From assembly GCA_017306155.1 (NCBI GenBank), contig JAFKJB010000009.1:62001-126000 (forward strand): a stretch of 64,000 bases of DNA. Reading direction: 5' to 3'. The position numbers and the translations under genes were made by a program. This DNA comes from Nitrosospira multiformis (GTDB lineage Bacteria > Pseudomonadota > Gammaproteobacteria > Burkholderiales > Nitrosomonadaceae). The notes under the pieces are model-generated. The model saw only the letters and a program-made list of their open reading frames with translations. It had not been told where the DNA came from and made no database searches. The stretch's first letter is position 1. Each line of letters begins with the position of its first letter. This document shows, one piece after another, positions 25,985 to 36,123 of the stretch.

Positions 25985-27211
25985 ATGCGCAAAGCGGGCG
26001 GCGGACACTCTCATCTATCCGGGAATCGAGGCGAGATTCTGCGCGCCTTTCTGAAACTGGGGCTTACCTCTTTTGGCGGGCCAATCGCGCATCTGGGATA
26101 TCTCCGGGATGAACTGGTCACTCGGCGCAAGTGGATGAGCGAGTCGGCTTACGCCGATCTCGTCGCGCTATGCCAGTTTTTGCCGGGTCCTGCCAGCAGT
26201 CAGGTGGGTTTTGCGCTGGGGCTGTCCAGGGGGGGACTTATGGGCGCGCTGATCGCCTGGAGTGCGTTCACGCTGCCTTCCGTACTGCTTCTGCTGGTCT
26301 TTGCCCGCAGCGCCTTTGTCTTTAGTGGTCCACTCGGGCAGGGATTCGTCCACGGCTTGAAGCTCGTTGCCGTGGCCGTCGTTGCGCAAGCTGTCTGGGG
26401 CATGGCCCGCAACCTTTGCCCTGGTCGGGAGCGCGCCAGTATCGCTACCCTCGCCGTATTGATCGCGGTCTTCCTCCCTGGCGCACCTGGTCAGCTCGGT
26501 GCACTATTCTTCGGTGCCCTGGGTGGGCTTTGGCTTCGTAAAAAGCTACCGCTCATGGACGAGGCGGGGAATGACGGCCGTATAAGCATGCCGCTTTCAA
26601 AACAGACGGCATTGCTGGCATTGCTATGTTTTTTCATTCTGCTCTTCGCCTTGCCGTTTGTTGCGGTGATATCTTCCTCGCAGGCGATAGCACTGTTCGA
26701 GGCATTCTATCGCGCTGGTGCCCTGGTAATTGGAGGCGGCCATGTAGTTCTGCCGCTGCTGGAAGCAAGCGTGGTCGAAACCGGCTGGGTCAGTGCGGAC
26801 ACGTTTCTTGCGGGGTACGGTGCGGCACAGGCCGTGCCGGGACCCTTGTTTACTTTTGCCGCCTATCTCGGAGCCGTGGCTGTGCCCGAACCCAATGGAA
26901 TCTATGGTGCCGTCCTCTGTCTGATCGCGATATTTTTACCCGGAATGTTGCTGCTGGTGGGCGTTTTGCCGTTCTGGGACGATCTGCGCAAAAAAGACCG
27001 GGTACGGGCGGCAATGGCGGGCGCGAATGCCGCCGTGGTAGGCGTTCTTGCCGCTGCCCTCTATCATCCCGTCTGGACGAATGCAGTGCTTGCGCCCCCG
27101 GATTTTGCGGTGGCGCTTGCGGCCTTCATCCTGCTGACTGTCTGGAAAGTCTCGCCATGGAAGGTCGTGCTGTTGACCGCGTTCGCAGGTGCGGGCCTGT
27201 CACTGGCTTGA
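25985..27211 (+). CDS. chrA: chromate transporter (CHR family)
   Basis: This 408-residue inner-membrane protein exports chromate. It has the two homologous halves of long-chain CHR proteins: the first opens with FLKLGLTSFGGPIAHLGYLR and QFLPGPASSQVGFALG, the second with AFYRAGALVIGGGHVVLPLLEA and GYGAAQAVPGPLFTFAAYLG. About ten to twelve hydrophobic segments are visible. AAGGGG precedes the ATG at a good distance. It is monocistronic, with no chrB nearby. Confidence 0.93.
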   Translation: MRKAGGGHSHLSGNRGEILRAFLKLGLTSFGGPIAHLGYLRDELVTRRKWMSESAYADLVALCQFLPGPASSQVGFALGLSRGGLMGALIAWSAFTLPSVLLLLVFARSAFVFSGPLGQGFVHGLKLVAVAVVAQAVWGMARNLCPGRERASIATLAVLIAVFLPGAPGQLGALFFGALGGLWLRKKLPLMDEAGNDGRISMPLSKQTALLALLCFFILLFALPFVAVISSSQAIALFEAFYRAGALVIGGGHVVLPLLEASVVETGWVSADTFLAGYGAAQAVPGPLFTFAAYLGAVAVPEPNGIYGAVLCLIAIFLPGMLLLVGVLPFWDDLRKKDRVRAAMAGANAAVVGVLAAALYHPVWTNAVLAPPDFAVALAAFILLTVWKVSPWKVVLLTAFAGAGLSLA

Positions 27212-27313
27212 GGAAAGGGAATGCCGGCTTTCTTCTCCAGGATTTTTTCCTGATGTGCCGCATTGCCTCTTGATTATTCTGACGAACATCGTGAGAAACA
27301 GCACGTCGAACAC

Positions 27314-27727
27314 CTATCGATAGAATTTTCCCTCGCGCTCCGGCTGGTAGATGATTTCCTCTATCCGTACCTTGATGGTGCCTCCGCCCGGACGCGGCCA
27401 TTCTATCTCGTCGCCGGTGGAGAGCCCCAGCAGGGCACTGCCAACCGGCGCAAGCACGGAAATCTTTTCGCCGGATCCGTCGACATCTTTTGGATAGACC
27501 AGCGTCAGGCGGAAGTCCTGGCCTGAGGAATCGATGCTGAACCGTACCGTGGAGTTCATGGTGACCACCGTGGGGGGTATCTGCTCGGACTCGACGATTT
27601 CGGCGCGTTCGAGTTCGGCTTGCAGTTCCGCACTGCCAGGAACCGAGTTGGCCGGAAGCGACTCGAGCAGGGTCTCCAGCCTGTCCAGGTCCTGGGATGT
27701 CAATATGATGTGCGGTCTGCTGTTCAT
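27314..27727 (-). CDS. rnk: nucleoside diphosphate kinase regulator / GreA-type C-domain protein (Rnk-like)
   Basis: This 137-residue protein has a short N-terminal coiled region (LTSQDLDRLETLLESLP ... LQAELERAEIVESEQIPPTVVTMNSTV) and the FKBP-like GreA/GreB C-terminal domain (TLVYPKDVDGSGEKISVLAPVGSALLGLSTGDEIEWPRPGG). That size and order are those of Rnk, which binds RNA polymerase but lacks the long coiled-coil needed for transcript cleavage. A full GreA or GreB is excluded by the length of the N-terminal part. Confidence 0.85.
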   Translation of the reverse strand: MNSRPHIILTSQDLDRLETLLESLPANSVPGSAELQAELERAEIVESEQIPPTVVTMNSTVRFSIDSSGQDFRLTLVYPKDVDGSGEKISVLAPVGSALLGLSTGDEIEWPRPGGGTIKVRIEEIIYQPEREGKFYR

Positions 27728-28067
27728 TTCAACCTCGTTTCAAGTTCTGTTATCGCCCTTGCCTTCGCTATGCCGCCAGCCGCTTGCTGCGGCGGTCTTC
27801 CTGACCTCCAGAGCCGGTTTCTCGTCGGAAGTTTTGATCGGGCCGATCGGATAGGATGCATCAGATAGAATGCCATTGATTCTATCATCAAATGTCATGA
27901 TATTGCCGGAGCAGCGGAAGTCCATATGCTGCTTTTATAGGCACTCCCGCTTATCAGGATGAATGAGAAGTACCGCTCAACTTTGACCCGTCATCGCATT
28001 GGGCGTAGAGTCGAATAACGAGCATACGGCGAGCACATGATTTCTTGTTTTTTCAGGAGCGGTGACC

Positions 28068-28748
28068 ATGCAATCTCCAACTATTGAAAATCCCTCCCAC
28101 CTGGATCCGGTCAATCCGGCAATCGAAAAGTATATGCGCAGCCTGGTGGGGCGAACTGATCATCCGGTGCTGACCGAAATGGAAGCGGTGGCTGCCAAAA
28201 ACAATTTCCCCATCGTGGGTCGCCTGGTCGGCATTTTTCTGGAGACGCTGGCGAAAACGATCGATGCCAGGCGTATTTTCGAGTTTGGCAGCGGCTACGG
28301 TTATTCGGCTTACTGGTTCGCAAAAGCAGCCGGGGCGGGTGGAAAGGTGATCTGTACCGATGGCGACCCTCAGAACAAGGAAAAGGCCGAGCAGTATCTC
28401 AAGTCTGCCGATCTGCTGGAGAGGATCGATTTTCACACGGGCATCGCGCAGGAGATATTCGGGCAGACCACAGGAGTATTCGATATCTGCTACAACGATG
28501 CGGACAAGGGAGATTATCCGGAAATCTGGCGCATGGCAAAAGACAGGATCCGCCCAGGCGGGTTGTACATTGCGGACAACGTGCTCTGGCATGGGCGGGT
28601 AGCGGTGGAACAGTATGTCGATATTGTTCCCGGCTGGACCGAAGCCATTCTTGAGCATAACCAGCTGATTTTTGGTAATCCCGATTTTGACGCTTTCATA
28701 AATCCGACGCGGGACGGCGTTGTCGTGGCGCGAAGAAAGGCACGATGA
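28068..28748 (+). CDS. SAM-dependent O-methyltransferase (CCoAOMT-like)
   Basis: This is a 226-residue class I methyltransferase of the COMT/caffeoyl-CoA family. The SAM motif is RIFEFGSGYGYSAYWFA, followed by the acidic ribose-binding D in VICTDGDP. DICYNDADKGDYPEIW carries the metal-binding aspartates and GGLYIADNVLWHGRV follows. I chose the ATG at 28068 because AGGAG lies eight bases before it. A GTG at 28062 would be too close. The substrate is unknown. It ends 150 bases before the riboswitch promoter of the next operon. Confidence 0.88.
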   Translation: MQSPTIENPSHLDPVNPAIEKYMRSLVGRTDHPVLTEMEAVAAKNNFPIVGRLVGIFLETLAKTIDARRIFEFGSGYGYSAYWFAKAAGAGGKVICTDGDPQNKEKAEQYLKSADLLERIDFHTGIAQEIFGQTTGVFDICYNDADKGDYPEIWRMAKDRIRPGGLYIADNVLWHGRVAVEQYVDIVPGWTEAILEHNQLIFGNPDFDAFINPTRDGVVVARRKAR

Positions 28749-28898
28749 CACTATTTGTAATTCATTCCTAGCGTCAAGGCCGCCAAGCCCCGCCAGGCCC
28801 TGATTTCCGGAGAGAACAGGGCTGCCGAAAAGCATCGAAATAAAATATCGAGAGTCCAAATCCGGCAGCGCAAATCGAAAGAAAATTTTTATGATTTC

Positions 28899-28927
28899 TT
28901 GTTGTATTTCTGAATGAGATGTGTAAA
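28899..28927 (+). promoter_or_regulatory. putative sigma70 promoter of the guanidine operon
   Basis: TTGTTG at 28899-28904 and TGTAAA at 28922-28927 are separated by 17 bases, about 30 bases before the conserved part of the riboswitch. Position and spacing are right for the operon promoter. The match to consensus is moderate. Confidence 0.5.
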
Positions 28928-28954
28928 ACTGATTTTCAGTAAAGTTGTAGCGCG

Positions 28955-29052
28955 AAACTAGGGTTCCGGCTTCTTTTCTCGAAGTGTCTGGTCCGAGAGT
29001 TTCCGGCTTCGTCACGACGAGGCTCCACGGAGGGATAAAAGCCCGGGAGATC
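28955..29052 (+). ncRNA. guanidine-I riboswitch (ykkC leader)
   Basis: The leader contains the conserved ykkC blocks in order: AAACTAGGGTTCCGG at the 5' side, TCTGGTCCGAGAG in the middle, and the 3' block ACGGAGGGATAAAAGCCCGG followed by GAGA. The blocks are joined by variable hairpins, including CGAAGTGTCTGG and TTCCGGCTTCGTCACGACGAGG. This class senses free guanidinium and turns genes on. The operon behind it (permease, two DUF1989 proteins, biotin carboxylase, allophanate hydrolase) is the textbook target. The call is by eye from the conserved blocks, and a covariance-model search would settle it. Confidence 0.92.
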
Positions 29053-29077
29053 ATGTAGTTATTACATTGATTCCCGG
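29043..29077 (+). promoter_or_regulatory. hairpin competing with the riboswitch 3' block
   Basis: CCGGGAGATCATGTA (29043-29057) can pair with TACATTGATTCCCGG (29063-29077) around a 5-base loop, with two mismatches and two G-U pairs. It uses the conserved CCGGGAGA of the aptamer, so the two folds exclude each other, as expected of an expression platform. No U-tract follows, which argues against a simple intrinsic terminator. Confidence 0.5.
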
Positions 29078-29106
29078 AGTCTAACCCCCGAAAAAGGAGA
29101 CTTGTC

Positions 29107-29478
29107 ATGCATCTCCCTCCCATACTTTTCCCTGCTTTTTCAGTTGCCAGCCCGGTTACGATAGAACTGGGCGGCAAGCAGTATAGAAATCATGCCAGCG
29201 GAAGCCGGTATCCGGAAGTGTGCAAAACACGCCATTGCAGGTTGGAACTGGACTCCGCGGCGTGGCCCGAAATGGCGAAACTCACAGTATTTTTTTGCCG
29301 CATAAATAGCTCCGATAGCAGCGGCAGCCGCGATACAAATAGCCACAGCACCTGCGATCCCGGTCTGCCACGGCTGGGTGCCTCTTTGCTCATTGCCTCC
29401 GGCAGCACGAAGAGACCGGCAAAGGGTCAGCCAGGTGGAATCATTCCGTGTGTCTCGAAAGGGATATCATGTCCATAG
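29107..29478 (+). CDS. hypothetical small ORF directly behind the riboswitch
   Basis: The ATG at 29107 has an excellent Shine-Dalgarno (AAGGAGA ending six bases upstream), the first after the riboswitch. It opens a 123-codon frame (MHLPPILFPAFSVASPVTIEL...) that overlaps the start of the permease gene by ten bases. The product is not recognisable and its composition is unlike its neighbours. It may be a remnant of the original first gene or a leader whose translation matters. A hairpin-forming segment at 29192-29211 lies inside it. Confidence 0.3.
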   Translation: MHLPPILFPAFSVASPVTIELGGKQYRNHASGSRYPEVCKTRHCRLELDSAAWPEMAKLTVFFCRINSSDSSGSRDTNSHSTCDPGLPRLGASLLIASGSTKRPAKGQPGGIIPCVSKGISCP

Positions 29479-30962
29479 AAGAAACCCCGAATACACTTTC
29501 CCGTCCTGCCGCCACTTCGGCCACTGGCGACAAGCTTCATCGCAGCATGAGCGTATGGAACAGCTTTACGCTCGGGTTCGCGGTTGTTTCCCCCGTGGTA
29601 GGGCTTTACGCCATCATCAGCGTCCAGACCACTGTGACAGGAGGCGGATGGTTCGGCGCGCTGGTCACCTGCCTCGTCATGCAGTTGCTCGTGGCAACGG
29701 TCTACGCCGAACTGTCTTCACAATTCCCGATTGCGGGCGGTGCATACAAATGGTCGCGTCAACTCGGAGGCGTGGTCACGGGACAATTTGCAGGCGTCAT
29801 CTACGTCAGTTCCACTATCGCCATGCTCACCACCACCGCCTACACGGGGGGCGTCTGGCTTGCCCTGTTTTTTGGAGCCGAGAGCGAAACAGGCTCTGCG
29901 TTCGTGATCTGGGGTGCGGTATTCCTCCTCCTGTGCACCATTATCAACGTAGTCCACGTCAATATCTTCAAGCTGGTCATCACAATGGGAGTCTATGCGG
30001 AGGTTGTCGGCTCCCTGGGCGTGGCGCTGCTGCTGTTCCTGTTTTTCCGGCAGCATCCTTTTTCCGAACTGTTCCAGCATCTTGGCACAGGCACGGCGCC
30101 AGACCAGGTTTCCGCATTTTTGGCGGCGCTGGCGATCGCCGGCTGGGCATTCATCGGTTTTGACGCCTGCTCCACCATCGCGGAGGAAACGCACGAGCCC
30201 AAGCGAATGGTGCCGCGTGCCGTCTTCTTCTCTTTGTGCATGGTGGGATCGGTGGTGCTCTTCAACTCCGCGGCGCTGACACTCGCGTTCGATCGCGGGG
30301 CGTTGATTACCGCAAGCGGTACTTCCGATCCGATTACCCCTGTGATTACCAGCAGTTTTGGCGAGTGGGCAGAAAAGCCATTTCTGGCGATCGTGATGGT
30401 CGCATTCCTGGCCTGCGGCGCTTCGGTGGTGAAATATACCTCGCGCATCGTGTATTCCATGGCGCGCGAAGGCCATATGCCCGCTGTTCTCAGCCACCTG
30501 GCGCCTGACAAGACGCCACGCAACGCCGTTATCTGTACTATATCGCTGGCGGGGCTGGGATTGCTGTTCGGGTTGAACGATGGCGCGGTTGCCACCGTGA
30601 TTGCCTTCGGCACGGGCGGGCTTTACGCCATGTTTTCCATGACGACCGGCGTGGGTTTATTTACCCGGCTCACCGGGCGCTGGAATCCGGCATTGGGTGA
30701 GTTGAAGCTTGGCGCCTGGGGATTGCTGATCAACACGGTCGCTTTTATCTGGTCTGTGTTCGAACTTGTCAATATTGCCTGGCCGCGTTCCTATGCCACG
30801 GCTCCAGGTGCGCCGTGGTGGCAGCTTTGGGCAGTACCGCTGGTGCTGGGCAGCATTCTCGGCATTACAACACTGTATATCCTGGTAAGCAGGATGCTTA
30901 AAAAATCCGCTTTACCCAGCAAGCAGAGGGATGCGAAAACACCGCATCGATCTATAAATTGA
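29469..30962 (+). CDS. APC-family permease of the guanidine operon
   Basis: This 497-residue inner-membrane transporter of the amino acid-polyamine-organocation family has twelve hydrophobic segments, beginning with NSFTLGFAVVSPVVGLYAII and the GG.FGALVTCL region. The conserved EETHEPKRMVPRAV loop after segment 6 is typical of APC members. ATG 29469 has AAGGGA eight bases upstream and is preferred to an in-frame ATG 21 bases earlier. Position behind a guanidine riboswitch and before the degradation genes suggests uptake of guanidinium or a related nitrogen compound. Specificity is inferred only from context. Confidence 0.88.
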   Translation: MSIEETPNTLSRPAATSATGDKLHRSMSVWNSFTLGFAVVSPVVGLYAIISVQTTVTGGGWFGALVTCLVMQLLVATVYAELSSQFPIAGGAYKWSRQLGGVVTGQFAGVIYVSSTIAMLTTTAYTGGVWLALFFGAESETGSAFVIWGAVFLLLCTIINVVHVNIFKLVITMGVYAEVVGSLGVALLLFLFFRQHPFSELFQHLGTGTAPDQVSAFLAALAIAGWAFIGFDACSTIAEETHEPKRMVPRAVFFSLCMVGSVVLFNSAALTLAFDRGALITASGTSDPITPVITSSFGEWAEKPFLAIVMVAFLACGASVVKYTSRIVYSMAREGHMPAVLSHLAPDKTPRNAVICTISLAGLGLLFGLNDGAVATVIAFGTGGLYAMFSMTTGVGLFTRLTGRWNPALGELKLGAWGLLINTVAFIWSVFELVNIAWPRSYATAPGAPWWQLWAVPLVLGSILGITTLYILVSRMLKKSALPSKQRDAKTPHRSIN

Positions 30963-31004
30963 ATTGGGATACACCCGAAAAACTATCGTGATGAGGAGAA
31001 AGAC

Positions 31005-31736
31005 ATGAACCAACCGGATGCCCCTTTGTGGGAACAACATATTCCCGGCGGCTGCCACTGGTCCGGCATTCTGCGGCGCGGTACCACGCTGCGCATGACG
31101 GATGTCAACGGCGGCGCCAATGCCTCGGTATTGTTCTTCAACCAGGAAGAAAAACTGGAGCGCTACAACATGGCCGATACGCTCAAATCCCAGCACACCT
31201 TCCGTCTGACCAGGGGGCATGCCTGCCATTCGGACATGGGAAGGATATTCTGCTGCATTACCGCCGATAGCGTGGGTTGGCACGATACGGTCTGCGGCTT
31301 GAGCGATGCCGAACTGATACGCCGGAAATACGGCACCGCGCGGTATCAGGAGCACCGCAACCTGATGTTCCGCAACGGGTTGGACGGCATGCTGATCGAG
31401 CTTGGCAAATGGGGCCTGGGCATGCGGGACGTGGTATCCAATATCAATTTCTTCAGCAAGGTGACTGCCTGTCCGGCCGGCGAACTCACCTTCCATTCCG
31501 GCAACAGCAAAGCCGGAGATCAAGTCGATTTGAGTTTTGAAATGGATACGCTGGTGGTGTTATCCGCTGCGCCGCATCCTCTCGATCCCTCTACCACTTA
31601 CCATCCCGGTGCCGTCGATCTCACTGTTTTTGCAACCCCATCTTCGGTGATTGCCGAATGCGCGCATATTTCCGAAAACCAGCGTGCCCGGCAAAACACT
31701 GAATGTTTATATGCTTGTCATGGAGGTGCGGCATGA
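31005..31736 (+). CDS. DUF1989 protein, larger subunit of the putative carboxyguanidine deiminase
   Basis: This 243-residue protein belongs to the urea-carboxylase-associated (DUF1989) group. Conserved stretches are [48 protein letters not shown] and the [15 protein letters not shown] motif near residue 145. In characterised guanidine-degrading bacteria two such proteins (CgdA and CgdB) form a heteromer that removes ammonia from carboxyguanidine to give allophanate. GAGGAG precedes the ATG. The stop overlaps the start of the sister gene as ATGA, in keeping with a two-subunit enzyme. Which of the two corresponds to CgdA I cannot say. Confidence 0.85.
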   Translation: MNQPDAPLWEQHIPGGCHWSGILRRGTTLRMTDVNGGANASVLFFNQEEKLERYNMADTLKSQHTFRLTRGHACHSDMGRIFCCITADSVGWHDTVCGLSDAELIRRKYGTARYQEHRNLMFRNGLDGMLIELGKWGLGMRDVVSNINFFSKVTACPAGELTFHSGNSKAGDQVDLSFEMDTLVVLSAAPHPLDPSTTYHPGAVDLTVFATPSSVIAECAHISENQRARQNTECLYACHGGAA

Positions 31737-32428
31737 ACGTGAATTCAAAGAGCAAGAATTTTGTTGAAAGCAGCCTGGATCCGGATGCGGCGGTGATGGA
31801 TGAAATCTGTCCGGCGGGCGAGCCCTGGGTCAAGATCGTCAGGGAAGGACAGATTTTCCGGATCGTCGACCTGGAAGGCAACCAGGCCGTCGACACCCTG
31901 TTTTACAACGCCTCGCACGCGGTGGAGCGCTATAGCGCAACCGATACCTTGCGCCGGCAGAAGAAAGTCTATCTGACTACCGGCAGCAAGCTGTACTCGA
32001 ATTATGGCAACGTAATGTTCACCATCGTTGCGGATACATGCGGGCGGCATGACACCCTGGGAGGGGCATGCGCGGCGGAGAGCAATACCGTGCGGTATGC
32101 GCTGGAAAAATTCCCCATGCACAGTTGCCGCGACAACTTTCTGCACGCGCTGGCGCACGAGCCGGAGTGCCAGCAGCTCGGCATCAGCAAGCGCGATATT
32201 CCCAGCAATATCAATTTCTTCATGAACGTGCCGGTGACGGAAGAGGGGGGCCTGGAATTCGTGGATGGCGTCTCCGCGCCCGGTAAGTACGTGGAAATGA
32301 AGGCCGAAATGGACGTGGTGGTGCTGATTTCGAACTGCCCGCAACTGAACAATCCATGCAATGCCTACAATCCCACGCCCATCCGGTTGCTGGTCTGGGA
32401 CGATCCCAGCGAGATGAGCTTTACGTAG
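31733..32428 (+). CDS. DUF1989 protein, smaller subunit of the putative carboxyguanidine deiminase
   Basis: This 231-residue paralogue of the preceding gene has the same core ([39 protein letters not shown], and the [17 protein letters not shown] motif) and a family-typical end ([17 protein letters not shown]). The start at 31733 is chosen because GGAGGTGCGGC lies directly before it. The open frame reaches 30 bases further upstream, inside the previous gene. It is expected to act with its neighbour in the step between carboxylation and allophanate hydrolysis. Confidence 0.85.
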   Translation: MNVNSKSKNFVESSLDPDAAVMDEICPAGEPWVKIVREGQIFRIVDLEGNQAVDTLFYNASHAVERYSATDTLRRQKKVYLTTGSKLYSNYGNVMFTIVADTCGRHDTLGGACAAESNTVRYALEKFPMHSCRDNFLHALAHEPECQQLGISKRDIPSNINFFMNVPVTEEGGLEFVDGVSAPGKYVEMKAEMDVVVLISNCPQLNNPCNAYNPTPIRLLVWDDPSEMSFT

Positions 32429-32473
32429 TCCAGGTTCTATCCCGGCTGTTTTTCACTCAACCGAGAATAAATC

Positions 32474-35400
32474 ATGTTTGAAAAAGTATTGATAGCCAAT
32501 CGCGGCGCCATTGCCTGCCGGATTATCCGCACCTTGCGGCGCATGGGAGTGAAGAGCGTTGCAGTCTATACCGAGGCGGATGCGCTATCGCGGCATGTGA
32601 TCGAAGCCGATGAAGCTTACTGCATAGGCAGCGGAGTCGCCGCGGAAAGTTATCTGCGCGCCGAAAAGATCCTGGAGGTCGCGACCCACGCGGGAGCAAA
32701 TGCCATTCATCCAGGGTATGGCTTCCTCAGTGAAAAAGCTGAATTTGCGGAGCAATGCGCTGACCATGGCATTTCCTTCATTGGCCCCACTCCCCACCAG
32801 ATGCGTGCATTCGGCTTGAAGCACACGGCGCGCGAACTGGCGCAGCAGAACCAGGTGCCGCTGCTGCCGGGCACAGGATTGCTCAAAGACCTGGAGGATG
32901 CCTTGCGCCAGGCCGCCCATATCGGCTACCCGGTCATGCTGAAAAGCACGGCAGGGGGTGGCGGCATCGGCATGCGCTTGTGCTGGAACAGGGAAGAGTT
33001 GAGTGGAAACTACGAATCGGTGAAATACCTGGCGCAGAACAATTTCAAGGACGCCGGTCTGTTTCTCGAAAAATATGTCGAGAAGGCGCGCCATATCGAG
33101 GTGCAGATATTCGGCGACGGCAAGGGCGGGGTGATTGCGCTGGGTGAGCGTGACTGCTCGATGCAGCGGCGCAACCAGAAGGTGATCGAAGAAACGCCGG
33201 CGGCCGCTCTGCCGCCGCGCGTGCGCCAGGCGTTGCTGGAGGCGGCGGTGCGTTTGGGCCAGTCAGTCAACTACCAGTCCGCGGGCACGGTGGAGTACAT
33301 TTTCGATGCCTCCACTGCGGAATTTTATTTCCTGGAGGTGAATACGCGGCTGCAGGTCGAGCATGGGATAACCGAGGAAGTGACCGGCATCGACCTGGTG
33401 GAATGGATGGTCCGGCAAGCCGCTGGAGACTTGCCGCCCCTGGATTCATTCGATATCCACCCGCATGGAGCCTCCATCCAGGTACGGGTGTACGCGGAGA
33501 ATGCGGTCAAGGATTTTCAACCTTCCTGCGGTATCCTCACGGAGGCGGAGTTTCCGTCTTCCTCTGCCGCGCGCGTGGAAACCTGGGTGGAACGCGGTGT
33601 CGATGTCACGCCGTTTTATGATCCCATGCTGGCAAAAATCATCGTGTACGCGCCGGACCGGGAGCAGGCCATTGCGCGCCTGCTGGAAGCCCTGGACGTG
33701 ACGGCATTGCACGGGGTGGAAACCAACGTCGGTTATCTCAGGCAGATCCTGCGCAGCGAGGCTTTTCGCAGCGGGCAACATACGACGAGCTTTCTGAACA
33801 GTTTTCGTTATATCGCCCATACGATCGATATCCTCAGTCCGGGAGTGCAGACCACGGTGCAGGATTATCCCGGGCGGACAGGATACTGGAGCATCGGCGT
33901 GCCGCCATCGGGACCCATGGATGGCCTGGCGTTCCGTCTGGCCAATCGGCTCGTCAATAACAGCGAGAATGCCGAGAATAAGGCCGGGCTGGAGATTACG
34001 CTTTCGGGCCCGGTATTGCGCTTCAACTGTGACAGCGTTATTGCTGTATGCGGGGCGCCGATGGAGGTGCGCCTGGATGGTGAACCGCTTGCCTATTGGC
34101 GGGCGCACCGCGTCAAGGCCGGTTCGTTGCTGCAGTTCGGCAAACTCGCAAATCATGGATGCCGCGCCTATCTGGCGGTGCAGGGAGGAATCCGTGTTCC
34201 CGACTACCTGGACAGTAAATCCACCTTCACCCTCGGCCACTTCGGCGGGCACGCGGGCCGCACGCTCCTCACCGGCGACGTGCTGCATATCTTTGAAGCC
34301 AGAAAAGATGGTGATGGCGGATTTGAGCAGGAACTGCCGGAGGAATGGGTGCCGCGCTACACCGGCAGCTGGGAAATAGGGGTGCTGTACGGGCCGCACG
34401 GCGCGCCGGATTTTTTCACCGGGGAGGATATCGAAACCCTCTTCGCCACGGACTGGGAAGTCCATTACAATTCCAATCGCACCGGCGTGCGGCTGATCGG
34501 CCCCAAGCCCCACTGGGCGCGCAGCGACGGCGGCGAAGCAGGATTGCATCCTTCCAATATCCACGACAACGCGTATGCCGTAGGTACCGTGGATTTTACG
34601 GGTGACATGCCGGTGATACTCGGCCCCGATGGCCCCAGCCTCGGCGGCTTCGTCTGCCCGGTTACCATTATCCAGGCTGAATTGTGGAAGATGGGACAGC
34701 TCAAGCCGGGTGATCGCGTGCGCTTCCGCAGGATGTCGATGGAGCAGGCGCTGGCGCTGGAGCTACAGCAGGATGCAGGGATAAAAGACCTTCGGCTTCC
34801 CCAAAATGTTTCATCCGGGGCGGAGCAGGGCGCAACGGCCGAATCCACCCCTGTGCTCCACTTCATCCCGCAAAGCGATGGCCAGGTGCAGGTCGTCTAT
34901 CGCCAGGCAGGCGACAAGAATCTGCTGGTCGAGTATGGTCCGCTCGAGCTCGATCTCAATTTGCGCTTCCGCGCGCATGCGCTGATGGATTGGGTGCAGG
35001 CAGCGTGCGATGACGGGGAACTGGAAGGCATTCTGGATCTGACGCCCGGCATCCGTTCGCTGCAAGTGCATTTCGATTCCCGCATACTGCCACGCGATAA
35101 GCTGCTGGAGATGCTGGCCGCCGCGGAAAAGAAATTGCCCGATATCGATGACATGGAGGTCCCGGCGCGCATCGTCCATCTTCCGCTGTCGTGGGACGAT
35201 GCCGCCACCCGGCTGGCGATAGAAAAGTACATGCAGTCCGTGCGCAGCGATGCGCCCTGGTGCCCGAGCAACATCGAGTTCATCCGCCGGATCAATGGCC
35301 TCGACGGTATCGAGGAAGTGCAGCACATCGTATTTTCCGCGAATTATCTTGTCATGGGGCTGGGCGACGTCTATCTGGGCGCGCCGGTTGCCACCCCTGT

Positions 35401-36121
35401 GGACCCCCGTCATCGCCTGGTGACCACCAAGTACAATCCTGCGCGCACCTGGACGCCTGAGAATGCGGTTGGCATAGGCGGGGCCTATTTGTGCATATAT
35501 GGAATGGAAGGTCCCGGAGGCTACCAGTTTGTGGGCCGCACGGTGCAGATGTGGAACCGGTACCGCCAGACAGCCGACTTCAAGGAAGGAAAACCCTGGC
35601 TGCTGCGTTTCTTCGACCAGATCCGTTTCTATCCGGTTAGCGAAGGCGAACTGCTCAAGCTGCGCAGGGATTTCATTACCGGACACTTCAAGCTGAAGAT
35701 CGAGGAGACAACATTCAGCTTGAAACAGTACAACGCTTTCCTGAAAGAAAATGCGGCATCCATCAGCGCTTTCAAAGCAAGGCAGCAGGCTGCGTTCGAG
35801 GCCGAGCGTGAACGCTGGAAAGCCGAAGGCAAGGCGGAATATATCAGCGAGACCATGGTTGAAGAAGCGGATACGCAGGGCGAACTGGATTTGCCCTCTG
35901 GCTCCCAGGCTGTCGGTGCGCATGTAACCGGTACGGTATGGAAACTGCTCGTCAAGGAAGGGCAGCGGGTCGAAATGGGAAACCCAGTAGTAGTGGTGGA
36001 GTCCATGAAAATGGAATTCTCCGTGGAGGCGCCGGTCAGCGGTACGATACGACAGCTATTCTGCAAGGAGGGGAGTCATGTATCCGCCGGGCAGATGCTG
36101 CTTATCATTCAGGAGGAGTGA
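32474..36121 (+). CDS. biotin-dependent urea/guanidine carboxylase
   Basis: This is a 1215-residue multidomain enzyme. Residues 1-450 are biotin carboxylase ([20 protein letters not shown], the glycine-rich [28 protein letters not shown]). Residues about 460-770 form the KipA-like carboxyltransferase half ([20 protein letters not shown]), and about 800-1090 the KipI-like half. The C-terminus is the biotin carrier with the biotinylated lysine in [15 protein letters not shown]. Allophanate hydrolase is a separate gene, as in most bacteria. Enzymes annotated as urea carboxylase behind guanidine-I riboswitches act mainly on guanidine, and riboswitch plus DUF1989 pair favour that here. Confidence 0.93.
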   Translation: MFEKVLIANRGAIACRIIRTLRRMGVKSVAVYTEADALSRHVIEADEAYCIGSGVAAESYLRAEKILEVATHAGANAIHPGYGFLSEKAEFAEQCADHGISFIGPTPHQMRAFGLKHTARELAQQNQVPLLPGTGLLKDLEDALRQAAHIGYPVMLKSTAGGGGIGMRLCWNREELSGNYESVKYLAQNNFKDAGLFLEKYVEKARHIEVQIFGDGKGGVIALGERDCSMQRRNQKVIEETPAAALPPRVRQALLEAAVRLGQSVNYQSAGTVEYIFDASTAEFYFLEVNTRLQVEHGITEEVTGIDLVEWMVRQAAGDLPPLDSFDIHPHGASIQVRVYAENAVKDFQPSCGILTEAEFPSSSAARVETWVERGVDVTPFYDPMLAKIIVYAPDREQAIARLLEALDVTALHGVETNVGYLRQILRSEAFRSGQHTTSFLNSFRYIAHTIDILSPGVQTTVQDYPGRTGYWSIGVPPSGPMDGLAFRLANRLVNNSENAENKAGLEITLSGPVLRFNCDSVIAVCGAPMEVRLDGEPLAYWRAHRVKAGSLLQFGKLANHGCRAYLAVQGGIRVPDYLDSKSTFTLGHFGGHAGRTLLTGDVLHIFEARKDGDGGFEQELPEEWVPRYTGSWEIGVLYGPHGAPDFFTGEDIETLFATDWEVHYNSNRTGVRLIGPKPHWARSDGGEAGLHPSNIHDNAYAVGTVDFTGDMPVILGPDGPSLGGFVCPVTIIQAELWKMGQLKPGDRVRFRRMSMEQALALELQQDAGIKDLRLPQNVSSGAEQGATAESTPVLHFIPQSDGQVQVVYRQAGDKNLLVEYGPLELDLNLRFRAHALMDWVQAACDDGELEGILDLTPGIRSLQVHFDSRILPRDKLLEMLAAAEKKLPDIDDMEVPARIVHLPLSWDDAATRLAIEKYMQSVRSDAPWCPSNIEFIRRINGLDGIEEVQHIVFSANYLVMGLGDVYLGAPVATPVDPRHRLVTTKYNPARTWTPENAVGIGGAYLCIYGMEGPGGYQFVGRTVQMWNRYRQTADFKEGKPWLLRFFDQIRFYPVSEGELLKLRRDFITGHFKLKIEETTFSLKQYNAFLKENAASISAFKARQQAAFEAERERWKAEGKAEYISETMVEEADTQGELDLPSGSQAVGAHVTGTVWKLLVKEGQRVEMGNPVVVVESMKMEFSVEAPVSGTIRQLFCKEGSHVSAGQMLLIIQEE

Positions 36122-36123
36122 AT

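Noticed and set aside
28053..29177. 374-codon minus-strand frame across the O-methyltransferase and riboswitch
   Set aside because: It runs antisense to a recognised enzyme and through the riboswitch, and its composition is not protein-like.
29140..29346. Minus-strand frame with a membrane-like stretch behind the riboswitch
   Set aside because: The AICIAAAAAIGAIYAAKKY segment looks like a membrane helix, but there is no usable start, and part of the frame arises from a hairpin-type intergenic repeat.
33446..34564. Long minus-strand frame inside the carboxylase
   Set aside because: Shadow of a clear biotin-dependent carboxylase with biotinylation site and all domains.
32474..36121. Pyruvate or acetyl-CoA carboxylase
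   Set aside because: The N-terminal biotin carboxylase part alone would fit, but the KipA/KipI-like carboxyltransferase halves and the allophanate hydrolase neighbour specify urea/guanidine carboxylase.
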